Source: Sanderia malayensis (lineage: Eukaryota > Cnidaria > Scyphozoa > Semaeostomeae > Pelagiidae). Taken from it: 64,000 nt of DNA. The notes below the pieces were generated by a model. It ran no database searches, was not told the DNA's origin, and saw only the letters and a list, made by a program, of their open reading frames with translations. This document shows positions 36,201 through 49,200 of this stretch, one piece after another. Location of the stretch: the NCBI GenBank assembly GCA_013076295.1, contig RQOL01000699.1:4154001-4218000 (forward strand). The letters run 5' to 3'. Each line of letters starts with the position of its first letter. Position 1 is the stretch's first letter. Made by a program: the position numbers and the translations under genes.

Positions 36201-39200
36201 TATTTTAGGGGGCTTCTATTCGAGAGGGGCGTTTAAAAGAGGGAGGGGTTTAATCAAAACATTACGTACTAGAAAACAGCTCGCAGATATTAAGCAAACA
36301 TAATACAACAGTATTACCCCACCACTGAAAAACTGACTCATAAGAAACTCGAGCTTGGTATTTTTCTGAAAACAATAGATAGAACAATAGTCTATTGTCT
36401 TTAAACAATACCCTGGTTCTAAAGAGCTAATTTCTAAGTGGCAGGGCAATACTGTAGTCAAACTCACAGTTGATTAGCAGAAGGTGAATCATCAGTATCT
36501 CCCACCCATACTTCAACTTGTGCTAATCTATTAGAGCAGCAATCTCCTCTATTCGTTATGACAACTTTGCCAACATTTGATGGAGTACCCAAATCAACAC
36601 GCCACCATGCTCCAGCCTCTCGTTGGGTATGCGTGCATGAATGCCTATGATAATTAGTATTCACGTTGCCGTCTACGGCTCTTGAAGATGAGCCACCCCA
36701 GCCAAATGATGATTGCTTTGTTGGCTTGCCTCTTGCAAGATTACCTGAATGTTAACGAGAAACGTGATGTATCATGTCAACGTCAATCTCCTGTTTTAGA
36801 AACTTGTTGTTTAAAAAGCAAATTAACGGAATACATACTCATATCTGCTTTGTAGACCTCCACTTCGCACAGCGTGAGGTATTCTGTTGCTCTCAATGTG
36901 ACATAAACATATCTTCCTGCAACTGGAGTTGTACAATACATTGTTCGAGTCTCGCCAGCCTTGAATGCTCCAGGATGATAACTACACCTATAAAAAGAGA
37001 AAAAGGCAATCAGAAAAAAGATCCACTGCATTAAAACCCATACGAGGGACTGCATTGCATTGGGTCTATTGTTAAATACAATGAGCTATTGTTTCTTTTA
37101 TTGTTTTAAGTGTCAATATCATATTGGGGGCTTTTTATCTATTGGCTCTTATATGCGGGTTTTCACTGTATCTAAATGCTTCTTAGCTCATGATGTATCG
37201 CTTACATCTGATTGACTTTCGGATTATTGTCTGTGTTTCCAACACGGATCTCTACATTTCGAAGGCGACCAGAGCAACAGTCAGCCCTGTTGGTCAGCCT
37301 AACTTTACCAATTGTCATTGAAATACCAAGATCAACTCGCCACCATGGGTTTTGGTCTTTGTGAGTATGCGTACAAGAGTCGTGGTTGTACTGCGCAGCC
37401 GTGTTTCCATCCACTGCGCGGGCGGAATCACCACTCCATCCAGTGGAGGATTGTTTCGTTGGTCGACCACGTGCAACATTTGCTGCAATAAGAAGCACAA
37501 AAAGTTAACACCCTGGCAATAGCAGTATTTCCTTAGCATTCACATGGGAAATTAAAATAATTCCGGGGGATGTTCATGATATAATAATTTTCAATAATTT
37601 AAGATTAGATTTTTTCAGCTTACCAGGGTTTGGTGAATAAACCTCGACTTCACACAGCGTCAGCCACTCTTTCGTGCGCAATGAAATGTAAACATATCTG
37701 CCTGAAATTGGAACTGAGCAAGACAGAGTTCGGGATTCACCAGCCTTAAAAGCGTGCTTGTAGTACGTACATCTGAAATATGAATATTACCAGAATGAGA
37801 TTTATCAGAGAGTCCTATAGCCAGATAAAGATTCGTCAAAGAGCTCTATATATTCACTTTAAGGATTCGTCTAGACATTATATCCAGATTAAGATTTATC
37901 AACGGGCACTATATCCGATTTAAGGTTGGCCAAAGAGCTCTATATGTCCATAAAGGCTCTCTATCCAGTTTGAGATTCGCCAAAGGGCTCTCTATCCAGT
38001 TTAAGATTCGCCAAAGGGCTTAGTAGCATTAGCATATAACATTGCTTCTACAGAGCATCAACATTCTTTTTATTATACGTCGTATGTTACATTCGAACAG
38101 TATTAACACCAGAGTGTACTCAAACATTATTAGCATTAGCATTAAATTGAACGTAAACAGCATTAGCATTGGTATTAGCTGGTACTTACAGAGCATTACC
38201 AGTTGGACTGTCTACATCTCCAACTTTAACTTCGACCATTCTCAATCTACTTGAGCAGCAATCTCCTCTATTAGTAACTTTGATATTTCCAACAACATGT
38301 CGTGCTCCTAAATCAACTCTCCACCAAGGATTCTGGTCTCTATGTGTATGGGTGCAGGATTGATCATGGTACCTGGTGTTTTTCTTGCCATCCACCGCTT
38401 TAGACGAAGGACCAGACCAACCAGTTGATGACTGCTTTGTTGCCTTTCCTAATGCCAAGTTTCCTATAAAAAGAGTTGAAAAATTGATATAAATGGCTGA
38501 GTAACTTGTAACTTGCACAGTTTTATGGTTTTTACAGCTTTATCTTAGCTTATTTAAAGAGCATTGTCTATTGATTTTAGCAATAGCTTAAAAAGCAGTG
38601 ACGAAAAAGCAGTAGCTAAGATAGCAGTGACAAAAGAGCAGTAACATAATAACATAAGATAGTAGTAGCATAAGAGCAGTAGCTGAGCGAGTAGTAGCAT
38701 AAGAGCAGTAGCTAAAATTGTAGTAGCATAAGAGCAGTAACTTAGATAGTAGCAGCATAAGAGCAGTAGCTAAGATAGTAGTAACATAAAAGCAGTAGCT
38801 TAGATAGTAGTAGGATAAGATCAATAGCTTAGATAGCAATGGCAAAAGAGCGGTAGCATAAGAGCAGTGGCTAAGATACTAATGGCATAAGATCTGTAGC
38901 TTAGATGCAAGTAGCACAATCTGGCTTAATCCGAATCTGAAGGACTTCATCTATGACAATGGCCTTATCCGCACATAGAAAGAAAAGCCAATACCTTTAC
39001 AGTGCTCAATAACACAATGCAAAGCCTCCCGTAAATCACCAACGCAATCTGTTCCATTGTAAGCTGGTAACGGATTGTTACATAGTCTTGTTCGGTATTT
39101 GAATCCACTACCACAAGAAACACTGCAACTGCCAAACTTGGACCACTCAGAAAATCCTCCATCAACTGAAACATTAACAGAATCATGGATCACGAATCAT

Positions 39201-41788
39201 CAATCAAAGATTCATAATTATCAATCATGGATCATCAAACACAGATTCATAATCAATAATCATCAATCATCGATCACAGATTCATAATCATGGATCACAA
39301 ATCATCAATCACAAATTCATAATCATTAATCATAGATCATAAATCACAGATTCATAATCATCAATCATAGATCATAGATTCATATTCATTAATCATCAAT
39401 GCTCAATCACAAATTCATAATCATTAATCATGGATCATCAATCACAAATTCATGATAATTAATTGTTAATCTATAATCATAAATCATTGATACCTGGACA
39501 TGGTTGATTATTGCATTGTCTTTGTTCTGAATCGGGGCCAATCGCAGAGCAATCACTTCCACCATGTTGAGGTGCAGGATTGTCACACGTTCGTATAAAC
39601 AATTGATCACCACCTCCACATGATTTTGTGCATGAGCCACTGGCTTTCCACCCACTGTAACCTCCATCAACTGCAGCAAAGGCAGATAAAATACATTCAA
39701 TAAAAGTAATAGCAAGTGATAGTGTTGATAATTAATAAAACTTTCGTCATTTGCCGAAAGAGACTATAAAGGCAAACGAATGAGCCTGATTTTCACATAT
39801 AACATGCTTCAAAATGTAGATGTGCTGATTATAATAAAGTGTTATTGCAAATTGCTCGAACGACAAACCTGGACAATGGCCAGAGAAGCATTCCCTCGAG
39901 TCCTTATAAGAACCAAGGCAATCTTTACCCCCATTTGAAGGAGGAGGGTTTGTGCAGGTTCTATTTCTATACTGTAGACCTTTACCGCACTTCACGTTAC
40001 ACGCACCAAAAACTGACCAATCAGTAAACTGGCCGTCAACTAAAAACAAAGGTAAATATTAATAAACAGAGGTAAGCATTAATAAACTGCTTTCTTGTTA
40101 AAAAATCGTGTAAATGATTGTTTGATTTCTTCATACCAGCACATGGTGAGTCGTTGCATGAAACGCTTTCAATCAGAGCTCCTTCGCAATTCTTTCCTCC
40201 GTGTGCAGGGGAAGGGTTGTTGCAAGTGCGAGTTCTATTTTGAAATCCTCCTCCGCACTTCTTACTGCACTCTCCATACAGCGACCATTCAGAGAAGCCT
40301 CCATCAACTAAGCAAGAAACAATGAAATGCCATGACGTGGGACAGAATACCTATTCTATAGCTTCAAATACTTGCATAGCGAGATGGGCATAAAATGTTT
40401 AATTGCATACCTGGGCAAGGCTGCACTGCACAGTGTGCTAATTCAGTCTCGTTGCCAAGAGAGGAGCAATCTTTCCCAGCTCCCTTTGGCACTGGGTTAT
40501 TACAAGCTCTGTTTCTTCTCTTCAAGCCTCCTCCGCACTCTTCAGAGCAAGCAGACCACGCACCCCATTCGCTGTAGCCACCATCAACGTCTAGAACAGA
40601 AAAATATCTGCACCTTAAACGAAATCTGCAAGGATCAAGCATAGGTTTCTAAACTTCTTTTGAACGCATGTTTGCGTTGTATTAAGAGTCCTTTTGAAAA
40701 GTAGATACCCACGCTGCTTGTTACAAAGCAACGTGGCTTTATTAGCACCTGGGCTGGACTGGAGATAGATATATATATATAAACGTATACACTGCTATAA
40801 AATATATAAAAGAAAAACTGTGAGAAACAAATTAAGAAATAACGAAAGTTGACAAACCTTGGCTTTCATCAGAGATCATTTTGTAAATATAATCAGCATT
40901 TGCCTGTCCTCCGCATTCTTTGATGTTTGTATCATTGCATTTGCCATATGAGATGCCTTGAAAACAGGCATTAGATGCGTGTTCAACTTTAGTCAATGCT
41001 GAATTTCCTCCATAGCATTCACCATAAAAGCGAATTCCGAAATATTCCAAGTTGTTCTCTTTGGCCTTCGCTGCACATCTGCATGCAAGACTGAGAACAA
41101 AGAAGACGGTATTAGATGGTGACAGTTCTGATGGCGGCAGTAGAAGGCATAAGTTAAGCCTGGTTTCCATATAGTCGTTGAGGGTCGACCACTATATGGA
41201 CCCTGAACGCCCATATGGAGACCCGGCTTTACAGTGCAATGCAATTGGAATAGCATGGAGTAAAATGCAATGCAATATAAAGCAATACCAGGCATTTAAA
41301 AGAGTGGCATAGTGGCACCATCAAAAAAGTACAAAGCTTATTAAAAGCAACCCATTGGGATACAATGCCATATCTTAAAGAAGTATTAAGGTTTGATTGC
41401 AACGAGAATGGAAAATAACACAGAGAAAGGACAGTGGAAAGCAAAATATCTATTAAATATACCTGTGTAGATATTCTTCGATTTCATGCCATGTTATGAC
41501 GTATCCAGTATCTTGATCAGGCCGTTTGTCTCTGTCATTGACGAGTGGAATGGTTACAATTTTTTTCTCTTTGAAACACCCAATCTTGTTAAATGTTCTT
41601 TTGCATGTGACATGCTCTTTTCCTGCAAATACAACAGATACAACACAGTGTAATGGTTGCAGTGTTAACATTGTCAGTTTTGGTTGCTGAAAGCTTAATC
41701 TATAAAGCTACGTGGTTAATGATTCTCCAACGATACCTTCAGTACTGCAGGAGAGGAACGTAAGAACAACAAGCAGAAATACGAGCAT
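33218..41788 (-). CDS. Secreted multidomain TSP1-fucolectin-SUEL protein, 19 coding exons (large paralogue)
   Basis: Exons: 41788-41737, 41622-41463, 41090-40858, 40590-40411, 40307-40137, 40039-39869, 39670-39494, 39165-38995, 38463-38190, 37772-37624, 37482-37206, 36987-36839, 36744-36468, 36037-35880, 35331-35161, 34976-34806, 34583-34407, 34321-34021, 33518-33218. They sum to 3720 bp, 1239 aa. Signal peptide 1-16; Cys-rich head about 18-148; TSP1 1-5 about 149-438; three two-exon FTP (fucolectin, F5/8C-like) domains about 439-866; TSP1 6-8 about 867-1039; two SUEL lectin domains about 1040-1239 with ALYGR/DPCIFTYKYL and AMYGR/DPCIYVHKYL. FTP1 and FTP2 keep the fucose signature H-x24-R-x-D-x4-R; FTP3 has Gln for that His. 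TSP1 exons are all phase 1-1, ideal for shuffling. It is probably an extracellular matrix or pattern-recognition protein binding fucose and rhamnose/galactose. Confidence 0.93.
35400..35640. repeat. Intronic repeat, TAGCTAAAGCATTCTA units
   Basis: Loose tandem repeats of 'CTTCTTAGTAGTAGCTAAAGCATTCTA' type (about 40-55 bp period) in the intron between FTP3 and TSP1-6 of the large lectin gene. Confidence 0.6.
36152..36268. mobile_element. Family B short derivative
   Basis: Starts TACCGTAGTGCTTCGATTAA and ends TTTAATCAAAACATTACGTA. These are the ends of the 1.18 kb family B element brought together over about 117 bp, as in an internal deletion derivative. It lies in the intron inside FTP3. Confidence 0.75.
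36307..36456. mobile_element. Family D MITE, copy 1
   Basis: About 150 bp, ends ACAGTATTACCCCACCACTG and the complement CAGGGCAATACTGTA. The core has AATAGTCTATTGT. A second, inverted copy at 55133-55283 lies in the giant gene. The right end is 12 bases from the donor of the FTP3 exon that ends at 36468. Confidence 0.82.
37064..37170. mobile_element. Family C MITE, right-hand part
   Basis: Ends ATATGCGGGTTTTCACTGTA and holds the core ATTGTTTCTTTTATTGTTTT of family C. The left inverted repeat is missing or diverged beyond recognition. Confidence 0.65.
37790..38035. repeat. Intronic minisatellite, CTATATCCAGTTTAAGATTCG unit
   Basis: Six or seven imperfect units of about 30-37 bp, GATTCGCCAAAGGGCTCTCT plus ATCCAGTTTAA, in the intron that splits FTP1. 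Confidence 0.75.
38585..38910. repeat. Intronic minisatellite, AGTAGCTAAGATAGTAGTAG unit
   Basis: Around ten units of about 30 bp (AGTAGCTAAGATAGTAGTAG plus CATAAGAGC) in the intron between TSP1-5 and FTP1 of the large lectin gene. Confidence 0.8.
39180..39490. repeat. Intronic minisatellite, ATCATCAATCACAGATTCAT unit
   Basis: About ten units of roughly 30 bp (ATCATCAATCACAGATTCAT plus AATCATGG) fill the intron between TSP1-4 and TSP1-5. Confidence 0.8.
41155..41231. mobile_element. Family E MITE, copy 1 (short)
   Basis: Ends TAAGCCTGGTTTCCATATAG and CCATATGGAGACCCGGCTTTA, about 77 bp, almost a palindrome, in intron 2 of the large lectin gene. The longer copy is at 52755-52889. Confidence 0.75.
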
Positions 41789-43232
41789 CTTGAAAACGAG
41801 GTGAAATAGCTATGACAAAATGCATCAACAAATTAGTTCAGATACACCAAACAATCACAAATAATTAAGAAGAGCATAAATAGCAATGCGGGTTAAAGAA
41901 TATTGCATTTTATTAAATATTGCAGAGGAAGGGTAGATCAGAATGCTTGGCGCTTAAAGAAGAAGATATTTACTGATCAACTTACCTCTTTCACGAAGAC
42001 CAGAGTATTTATGCTGTTCTGAAAATGACAAGAGCTGTTATTTATATCCTAATCAAGATGCTTATTTGCTATAATTTTGTTTGCTACTGACAAACAGCGG
42101 AGCTGGCGTATTTTTGTTTAATAAGAAAGCGGGAAGAAAATGTTTGACACCGAAAATTTGTTTTTTTGCAATCGATTTGACTTTGAAGGAGCAGTTTTAT
42201 TGCAAGATTGCAAAGTAACTTCCTGAAAAATACAATCAGCATTATTTGAAAATCAAACTTGGTAAACTTTAAAGAAAAATAGTTCATGTGAGAAAACAAA
42301 TACTGATGATCCTATTTATATTTTAACTAGATGTTTATGCCTTGACATGGATTTAATTCTATGCATTTTGTAAAAGTAAATATTAGCGTGTAAATAAAGT
42401 TTGCTTGTGCAGGCAAAACGGCAAGCCAAATAGAAATAAGAATTTAATCAGAGCTATAACAAAGAAGCTTACTGTGTTTACTCCAATCGAATATATTCAG
42501 CTTCATAAACTTCAATTTCTCCAAAAACAAATTATTGACACCAAGAGCAAGCAAGATGGATAGATAATCTGATCACGACAACAAACCTAAAAATAATAAA
42601 GAAAAAATCAATTAGTATCGGGAAACATGAAAGAAACTAAAAGATACACGACTTTTTCTATAAAAGAGTGGCTTATAAGAAACTAGAGCTGAGATGGCAA
42701 CAGATTTAAAAACTTTTAGTCTCAAGCTCAAGCATAGTTAGCTAATTGTAAAGTTTTCATTGACTTTGGTTGGTCTCAGGGTGAACACTTAACAAAATAA
42801 ACATATATATCTCTACTTCGATATTCAATAAATACGAAAAACACTGAAGCTAGTAAATGTACAACAGTAGATTAAAAAACTAACAAAGTATAAAATAACT
42901 ATCGAACAACAAGTTAATGATTAACTTAACTTTTAATAATATTAATAACAATAACTACTCTGATCATGTTATAAAAGATTCCCAATGATAATTTATGATG
43001 TTAAACGTGCATTATGATAAAGAACAATCTATTTAGAAAACGTTTCTTGATATTTCAAGATTGACTGGGCATTAAAAAATATTTCCACTGATGCCGTTCT
43101 TGTTGTAGGTATTAGAATATATTCCTACTGTTAAACAGAAGATCGCAACCTTCTTTGTCATGCAATACCATATAAATAAAGCCGGTAAGTACAAGATACC
43201 TAAAATATTAAATGTTTAACACACTAGTTAGT
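41789..43232. other. Spacer: promoter of the large lectin gene and 3' flank of the giant gene
   Basis: No exon is supported. A left end of a family G element (ATACACGACTTTTTCTATAA) lies at about 42645. The rest is AT-rich. Plus-strand TTTATT, the complement of AATAAA, near 43200 is not close enough to call a poly(A) signal with confidence. Confidence 0.5.
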
Positions 43233-46200
43233 TCAGCGAGCTATTTCTTTTTGCTTTTTTGCAATTTGAAGCTCCAATGATTTCAACTTTTTCATAAGAT
43301 TTTCTTTTTGTGATGTACTGTTGAGGAGCTGTTGTTTTCGCCTCTCTATCAAAGTTTTGCTGGCTCTGTTGTCCTCAAGTTTCTTGATATTGACTGCTAG
43401 CTCGGCACTGGTCTTCAAGACATTCGTCAGTTCAGCATTCAAATTATCAGCTCTGCCTTGCAGATCATTAATTTGGTTGCTCAACAACTCATTCGGTGTC
43501 AGCAGGGCTGGCTTTACAGAAGACACGCGACGAACACTGGAAAGTAAATTTCTAATACATCACATCATAATAATATCAATTTTACCAAGAGATGATAAAG
43601 AGAAAAAAACTATTATAAACGCATGATAATAAGATATAGAAAGAATAACAAGAAGAATGCAAGAGCTCAATAAAAATAAAAATGCAAGAACTCAACAAAA
43701 ATACATACAGTTGTTTTGGCATTGGTTGCAAAGATTTCCCTGCCAATTCCTTCAATCTTTTTTCAGCAAATTTGTTTTCATCTTCATTTGCTCCAATTCC
43801 CGCAATGTTTCGTAAATAAGCACGAAGCTTTCCATTATCAATAAATTTATTGCTCTTGGAAATTCTCTGCACAATTGCCTGGTAAATAAGAAAACAAATA
43901 ATTAAACAAACAAATTATATATTAATCAAAATGTATAGAATAAAACTAATTAACCAACTACACACTGAAAAAACATAATCAGATATTGAAAATCTGCCTG
44001 ATCAGTGCGTAAGAACGAAACTCAGAGTTGCAGCGAATGATGCGTCTTTTTTACTGAATATTACTTAATTTTATAATCAGATATTGTAGATATTCGATCA
44101 AAAATACTCCTAATGCTCTATTTTTAAACTGATGGGACAGTGAGCAAGCATTCTCCTCACCTCATTGGAAATATCTTTCTCCAATGGCTGGTTGACTTTG
44201 ACATTAAACAATTCTTCTACAACATTCAACCTGTGGGCAGTGGTCTCTGTTCGTCGGAATGCATTGTGCAATGGATTCTGTGCCCCTTCATTGATGCTAT
44301 TACCATTCGTTCTTGTCAACAAATGAGCAGTTGGAGTGGAACGTGAACGACCAAAGAACATGTCTTGGCAGCAGATTCTAAGTGCCTAAATGATACAAAT
44401 ACAAGAGAATATGAGATAATGATTATATGATTAAGTAATTACCGTAAATCCTCGAATAAGCCCCCACCTTCGAATAAGCCCTCCCCTCGAATAAGCCCCC
44501 ATCCTGATAATCATTTGCAAGGATATTGAGCCGAAGTTTCCAGACATTGAAGTTGTTTAGTGAATGTATTGCAAATAACAGCAAGTTTAAACCAATAACT
44601 TCATTGATTGGCTGCATCGTATAGCTTTTATTTTGCTTAACATTGAACAATAATCAGGCTAGAATTTCGTTTTTGCAAATAAGCCCCCGGGGGCTTATTG
44701 GAGGATTTACGGCAAGTGTCGAATTGATTACATGGTTGTGTGATTGCAAGATATCCAATGATTGGCTGATGCAGCGATTGCATGATTGAGAGGCTAGCAC
44801 ATTGCATGAAAAATATTGTGTGATCAAGTGGTTTGTGCATCATATAACTGGATGATTTAATGATTACGCGATTAATCAATTAAAAGAACCATTGATTACT
44901 ACAGTCAAATCTGCATAGTTCGAAGTCGTGTAACCCGAACTCTATCTAGTTCGAACGAAATTATCTGTCCCTTCCAGGATCACTAATGAACCAATTCTTA
45001 TAAAACAAGCCTCTATAATTCGAACGTTTTGTAATTCGAACATTTTCACGCTTCCCCGGGGTGTTCGAGTTAGACAGAGTTGACTGTAGATAGATAGTAT
45101 CATCATAGACTATAACAGAATAATTACCTTGTAGAACTCTCTTAGAAACAACGGATTGTTATCATCTGTGAGATCATCGACTTTGATGTGTGCCATGCAG
45201 TGTAGAACAACGACAACAAAATCTCCGACACTTTCCATTCTCTCTTGCCTGATAAACAGAATCTTTCTCGAATGTTCGAAGAAGAATGAGTTTCTGAACG
45301 CATTGTTCGTGTAGTTATTCGGTGGTAAGCTTGACGCAAGCAGCAGTGTGATCTGCGGAGCCTCGAGGCTGTGTTGGAGCAACTGGGTTATGAATACGCC
45401 AAAACGATAAACAACGAAATGAGTTGGGCTCAGTTCGTTGATGTCGACTGGGATCAATTCACCCTTGCACATCCATTGAGCGTCCTAAAAAGCAATGACA
45501 ACTCAAATTAACATCTACATGAATAGTACATTACACCCTGAAAATGTAGGAGTTTATATTGGCTGTTAATGAAACGAGGAGCCTCTACAGGGGGTAATAG
45601 GTTCAACTGCATCATTCTGCCCAGACATATATCAAGAACCATAGTGCCCACATAGTGCAGTGTACCTTTATATAAGTCTATAAATGATATAATCCTACGT
45701 AATTTACACAAGTAATAGTATATACACATTTACATTAGTCTACATTGTTTATTAACTGCACAATAAGACTCCAAGAATGATACAGTTAAATATCCGTATG
45801 CATTGTTAACCATTGTCATGAACACAAGAAACTCTCCAAGAATGATACAGTTAAGTATGAATTGTTAACTACTGTCATGTAAATGTATGTTAACTTATGT
45901 TTGTAGGGCATATTTTACCTTGATATCAATGTAAGGTCTGCCACCTTTGGCGCCTGCAATGCCAGCATCACCGGATCCATTTTTCACAATGTCCTCGATC
46001 TTATTCACAGTTTCGAAAAGAGGCGAACCCAATAAGAGGTTGAGCCAGTCTTGCTCCGACATTCCTTCTGGTAGACCAGCGGTTATTGTCGGGATTTCTG
46101 AAAAAAGAACGCAGAGAAATAAATTCAAAAATAAAGACAAGAATAGGAGAAATACCCCTCAAAGTAGAAATTAATCATTGATCACAAATAGGAGTATTTA

Positions 46201-49200
46201 TGGGTTTAGCGTTTTAAATCACGAAACTTAAATTATGATCATCATTGAACAGAAAAACTCGAGCATTTTCATGATAATGATATAATAATTACCCCCATCT
46301 TGTCCAACTGGATACGGAGCTGATTTCAAAGATGTAGACTCTTGCTTAGGTGCAAATGATCTCAATGGTACATCTGACATCGGCTTCTCAGCTGGTTGGC
46401 CTATTTTATCTATTTTATCAGCTGGCTTTGCTTTATCTAATTCCGACTGCTTTCTCTTTCGTTTTCTTTCCTCCAGTTTTGTCTTCAATGCTTCTTTAGT
46501 TCTGTCTTGCTCCTTCTTCAAGTTTTCTTCAAACTTTCCCTGATTTTCTTTAAATTCTTTCATCAATTTCTTTGATAAAAACAGACATCAAATTATAGAC
46601 TCGTTCAATAAACAAGAATAAAGCTATATCAACATTTTCTAGTCTCCTAGAAAGTTGTATATACGTTAAACTAAGCTATTTCACACGATTAAACGAACCG
46701 TTAATCTATTATCCCAATACTGTGACATTCCCTTACCTCCTTCTCAGATTCATCAGCCTCCTTTTGAACTTTTGCCAGCTGCTCTGCATCCTCCTTCTCT
46801 TGCGCTTTTCGTTTCTTAGACAATTCTCTCTCAGCTTCCCTTTCAGCCACACGCAGTGCTTCCCGTTCTCTCTCTTCTTCAAGTTCAGCTTCCAGACGCC
46901 TGTTTATAAAAACAAACAATTAACATCCCTCCGAATGCAGAAACAACAAATATATAATAAAGCAATATCTAAAAAATAAAAAAACACAAAAATAATATTT
47001 AAAAAAATTAACAACAAAGAATATCATGTAGATCAATAATAATTCATAATTAATAATTAATGATTAATGATTAATGATCCAGCTTACTTCAATTCTTCTT
47101 CCATAATCTTCTTCTTTTCTACGGTTTCAAATCTTTGCTTCTTCTTCATCTCATCAATCTTCGATGCGATTTCAAACATGGTCTTCTCTCGATAATTCCT
47201 CGCTGCTTCGGCTGCCTTTTCTGCTTTCTCAGCATACTGAGCAATGAGATCCTTAAAAGAAAGAAAAATAATTTCAACAACAATCCTTTATATTATCGTC
47301 AAATATCTGATCCGAATCATGATCATTTTGATAATATTTTTAGCCTTCTATCACGGGTAGTTCAAACTTTTGTAACTCAAAAGCTCCACGAATAGAGTTC
47401 ACTATGACTTGTGCCAAACTTGGTAAGCCAATACGTAGAGGTAAATGCAAGCATGATGTAAATACCTCTTCGGTTGTGAGTTCTTTCATTGATCCTGCAA
47501 TTTCATCCAATTGCTTCTCACGCAATGCCAACCTGGCATGGGCATGCTCGATTTGTAACGAAGAGGATGGATCCCGTTCTGCTTGCTTCAGTTTCTTCTC
47601 TGTCTCTGCATCAAACTCGGCAAGTTGTTTCTGAAGCAAAAAAGAGAAACATTCATATATTATATGAATTTTTCTGTTTACCCAACCATTTTCTCTTGGG
47701 GCCCAACCCCGGCCATAATGACCGCTCCCTAGATCATGGAAGGCGTAACAATAGGTATTAAGTATCAAGAAAGATTCTCATAAACAAATAGGAGGCATTT
47801 TGAATGGAGAGGCATTCTGAATGGACCTTGCAATGACAAATGTTGCATTTCGTAAACAGGCAATGACATGATAAGTGCATACCTTGTGTTTAAGCTTAAG
47901 TTCTGCTTTCTTTTGACTTAAATCCGAGCTGCTCAGGGATCCAGCATTGGCGATCAAATCCATGAACTCCTGCATGGTAACAAGAAGACGACGTTACTTA
48001 AACAATAAAAAGGAGCTACTGACTGACAGCAATGTCTTTAAGCTGAGTGGCAAAGGAGCCATCAACCCCCCAGCCCTCCCTGTAAACTTCAGTGAAATTG
48101 CAGCCTTAACAAGAAGACGACGTTACTTAAACAATAAAAAGGAGCTACTGACTGACAGCAAAGTCTTTAAGCTGAGAGGCAAAGAAGAAGAAGCCATCAA
48201 AACACCCCTCCCCCACCCACCCCCTGTACACTTCAGTGAAAACGCAGCCTTGTAATGCAAACGAAAATAGCAACAAAATTAGGCCAAATAAAATAATAAT
48301 TAACAATCAAAGCAAACCTGTTCTTGGTTGGCAATAAGCTCTCCTCTCTCAGCAAGTCGATTTTCTTCAATGCTAGCCTGCAGTTCGGCCCTTGCTATTT
48401 CGATTTCTCTTGCAAACAGTTCCTCTTGCTCAGCTCTTTCCCGCATGTGACGTTGCTCAAGTGCTTTATAAATCAGATTCTCAGCATCCTTGGGATCTCC
48501 GTTAGATACATGCTCAGCAAGCTTGTTATTCTGAACCTCTCTTAGCTAAAACACGCAATACAAAATACAATTTACAATTGCAACGCATTAAAATCACATT
48601 TACATATATCCACGTATAAATCTATTGTTTCTTCAGGAATTGGAGAAGAAGCAATGATCAAATGAACCTCACCTGTTCCTTCTCAAGTTTATTTCTCTCA
48701 TCTTGTTGTTTCATTGATTCCCTCGCCATTTCAGCTTCGTGTTTTCTTGCCAAAGCTGCTTCGCGCTTTCTTTTTCGTTCTTCTATCTTTTCTTGCAACA
48801 TTGTTACTTGCCTTTGCTTTTCAGAGTCCATGTTCTGCTCTAAAATGTCCAACTGTTGCTGATGTTCGTTCATCAATGCCTTCATTTGGTCCTCTGATAA
48901 ACCTTGCTTTTGCTTCTCCAACTCCTTCTCCAATTTCACACGCTTTTCTTCCAGTGCCTAAAAAGCGACGAAACTATCAGTTATAAAACAATTTAAAAAA
49001 AAGTAAACACGAAACACATCATCTTTGCATTTACTAACACAAAGCACATAAAAGTGTGAAATATAAAAACACACCTTTCTCTTTTGTTCTTCCATTTGTG
49101 AATCAATAGCTTCTTGAGCAAGTTTCTTGTCGTCATCAAGTTCTTCTTTCATTTCCAGAACTTTCTTCGCATGTTCAAGGTCCATGTTTATTTGCAGTTC

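Larger units (their letters stand above)
43233..46097 (-). other. Giant protein: C-terminal globular domain and final coiled coil
   Basis: Exons 46097-45919, 45484-45128, 44385-44161 and 43878-43709 lose the charged repeat. They encode folded-looking sequence: GMSEQDWLNLLLGSPLFETV, then SPTHFVVYRFGVFITQLLQH, LEAPQITLLLASSLP, FFFEHSRKILFIRQERM and VGDFVVVVLHCMAHI. The final exon returns to coiled coil (LKSLELQIAKKQKEIAR, stop). No named family was recognised. Confidence 0.75.

Noticed and set aside
36783..37055. Independent small proteins for each FTP half-domain and TSP1 repeat
   Set aside because: Every one has flanking splice sites in matching phase and assembles into the 1239-residue protein.
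39180..39490. Regular spacing of ~30-bp repeats recalling a CRISPR array
   Set aside because: The units are contiguous and imperfect, with no unique spacers, and lie in an intron of an animal gene.
45110..45472. Stand-alone 120-codon protein
   Set aside because: It is an internal exon of the giant gene (45484-45128), bounded by an acceptor and a donor in phase 0.
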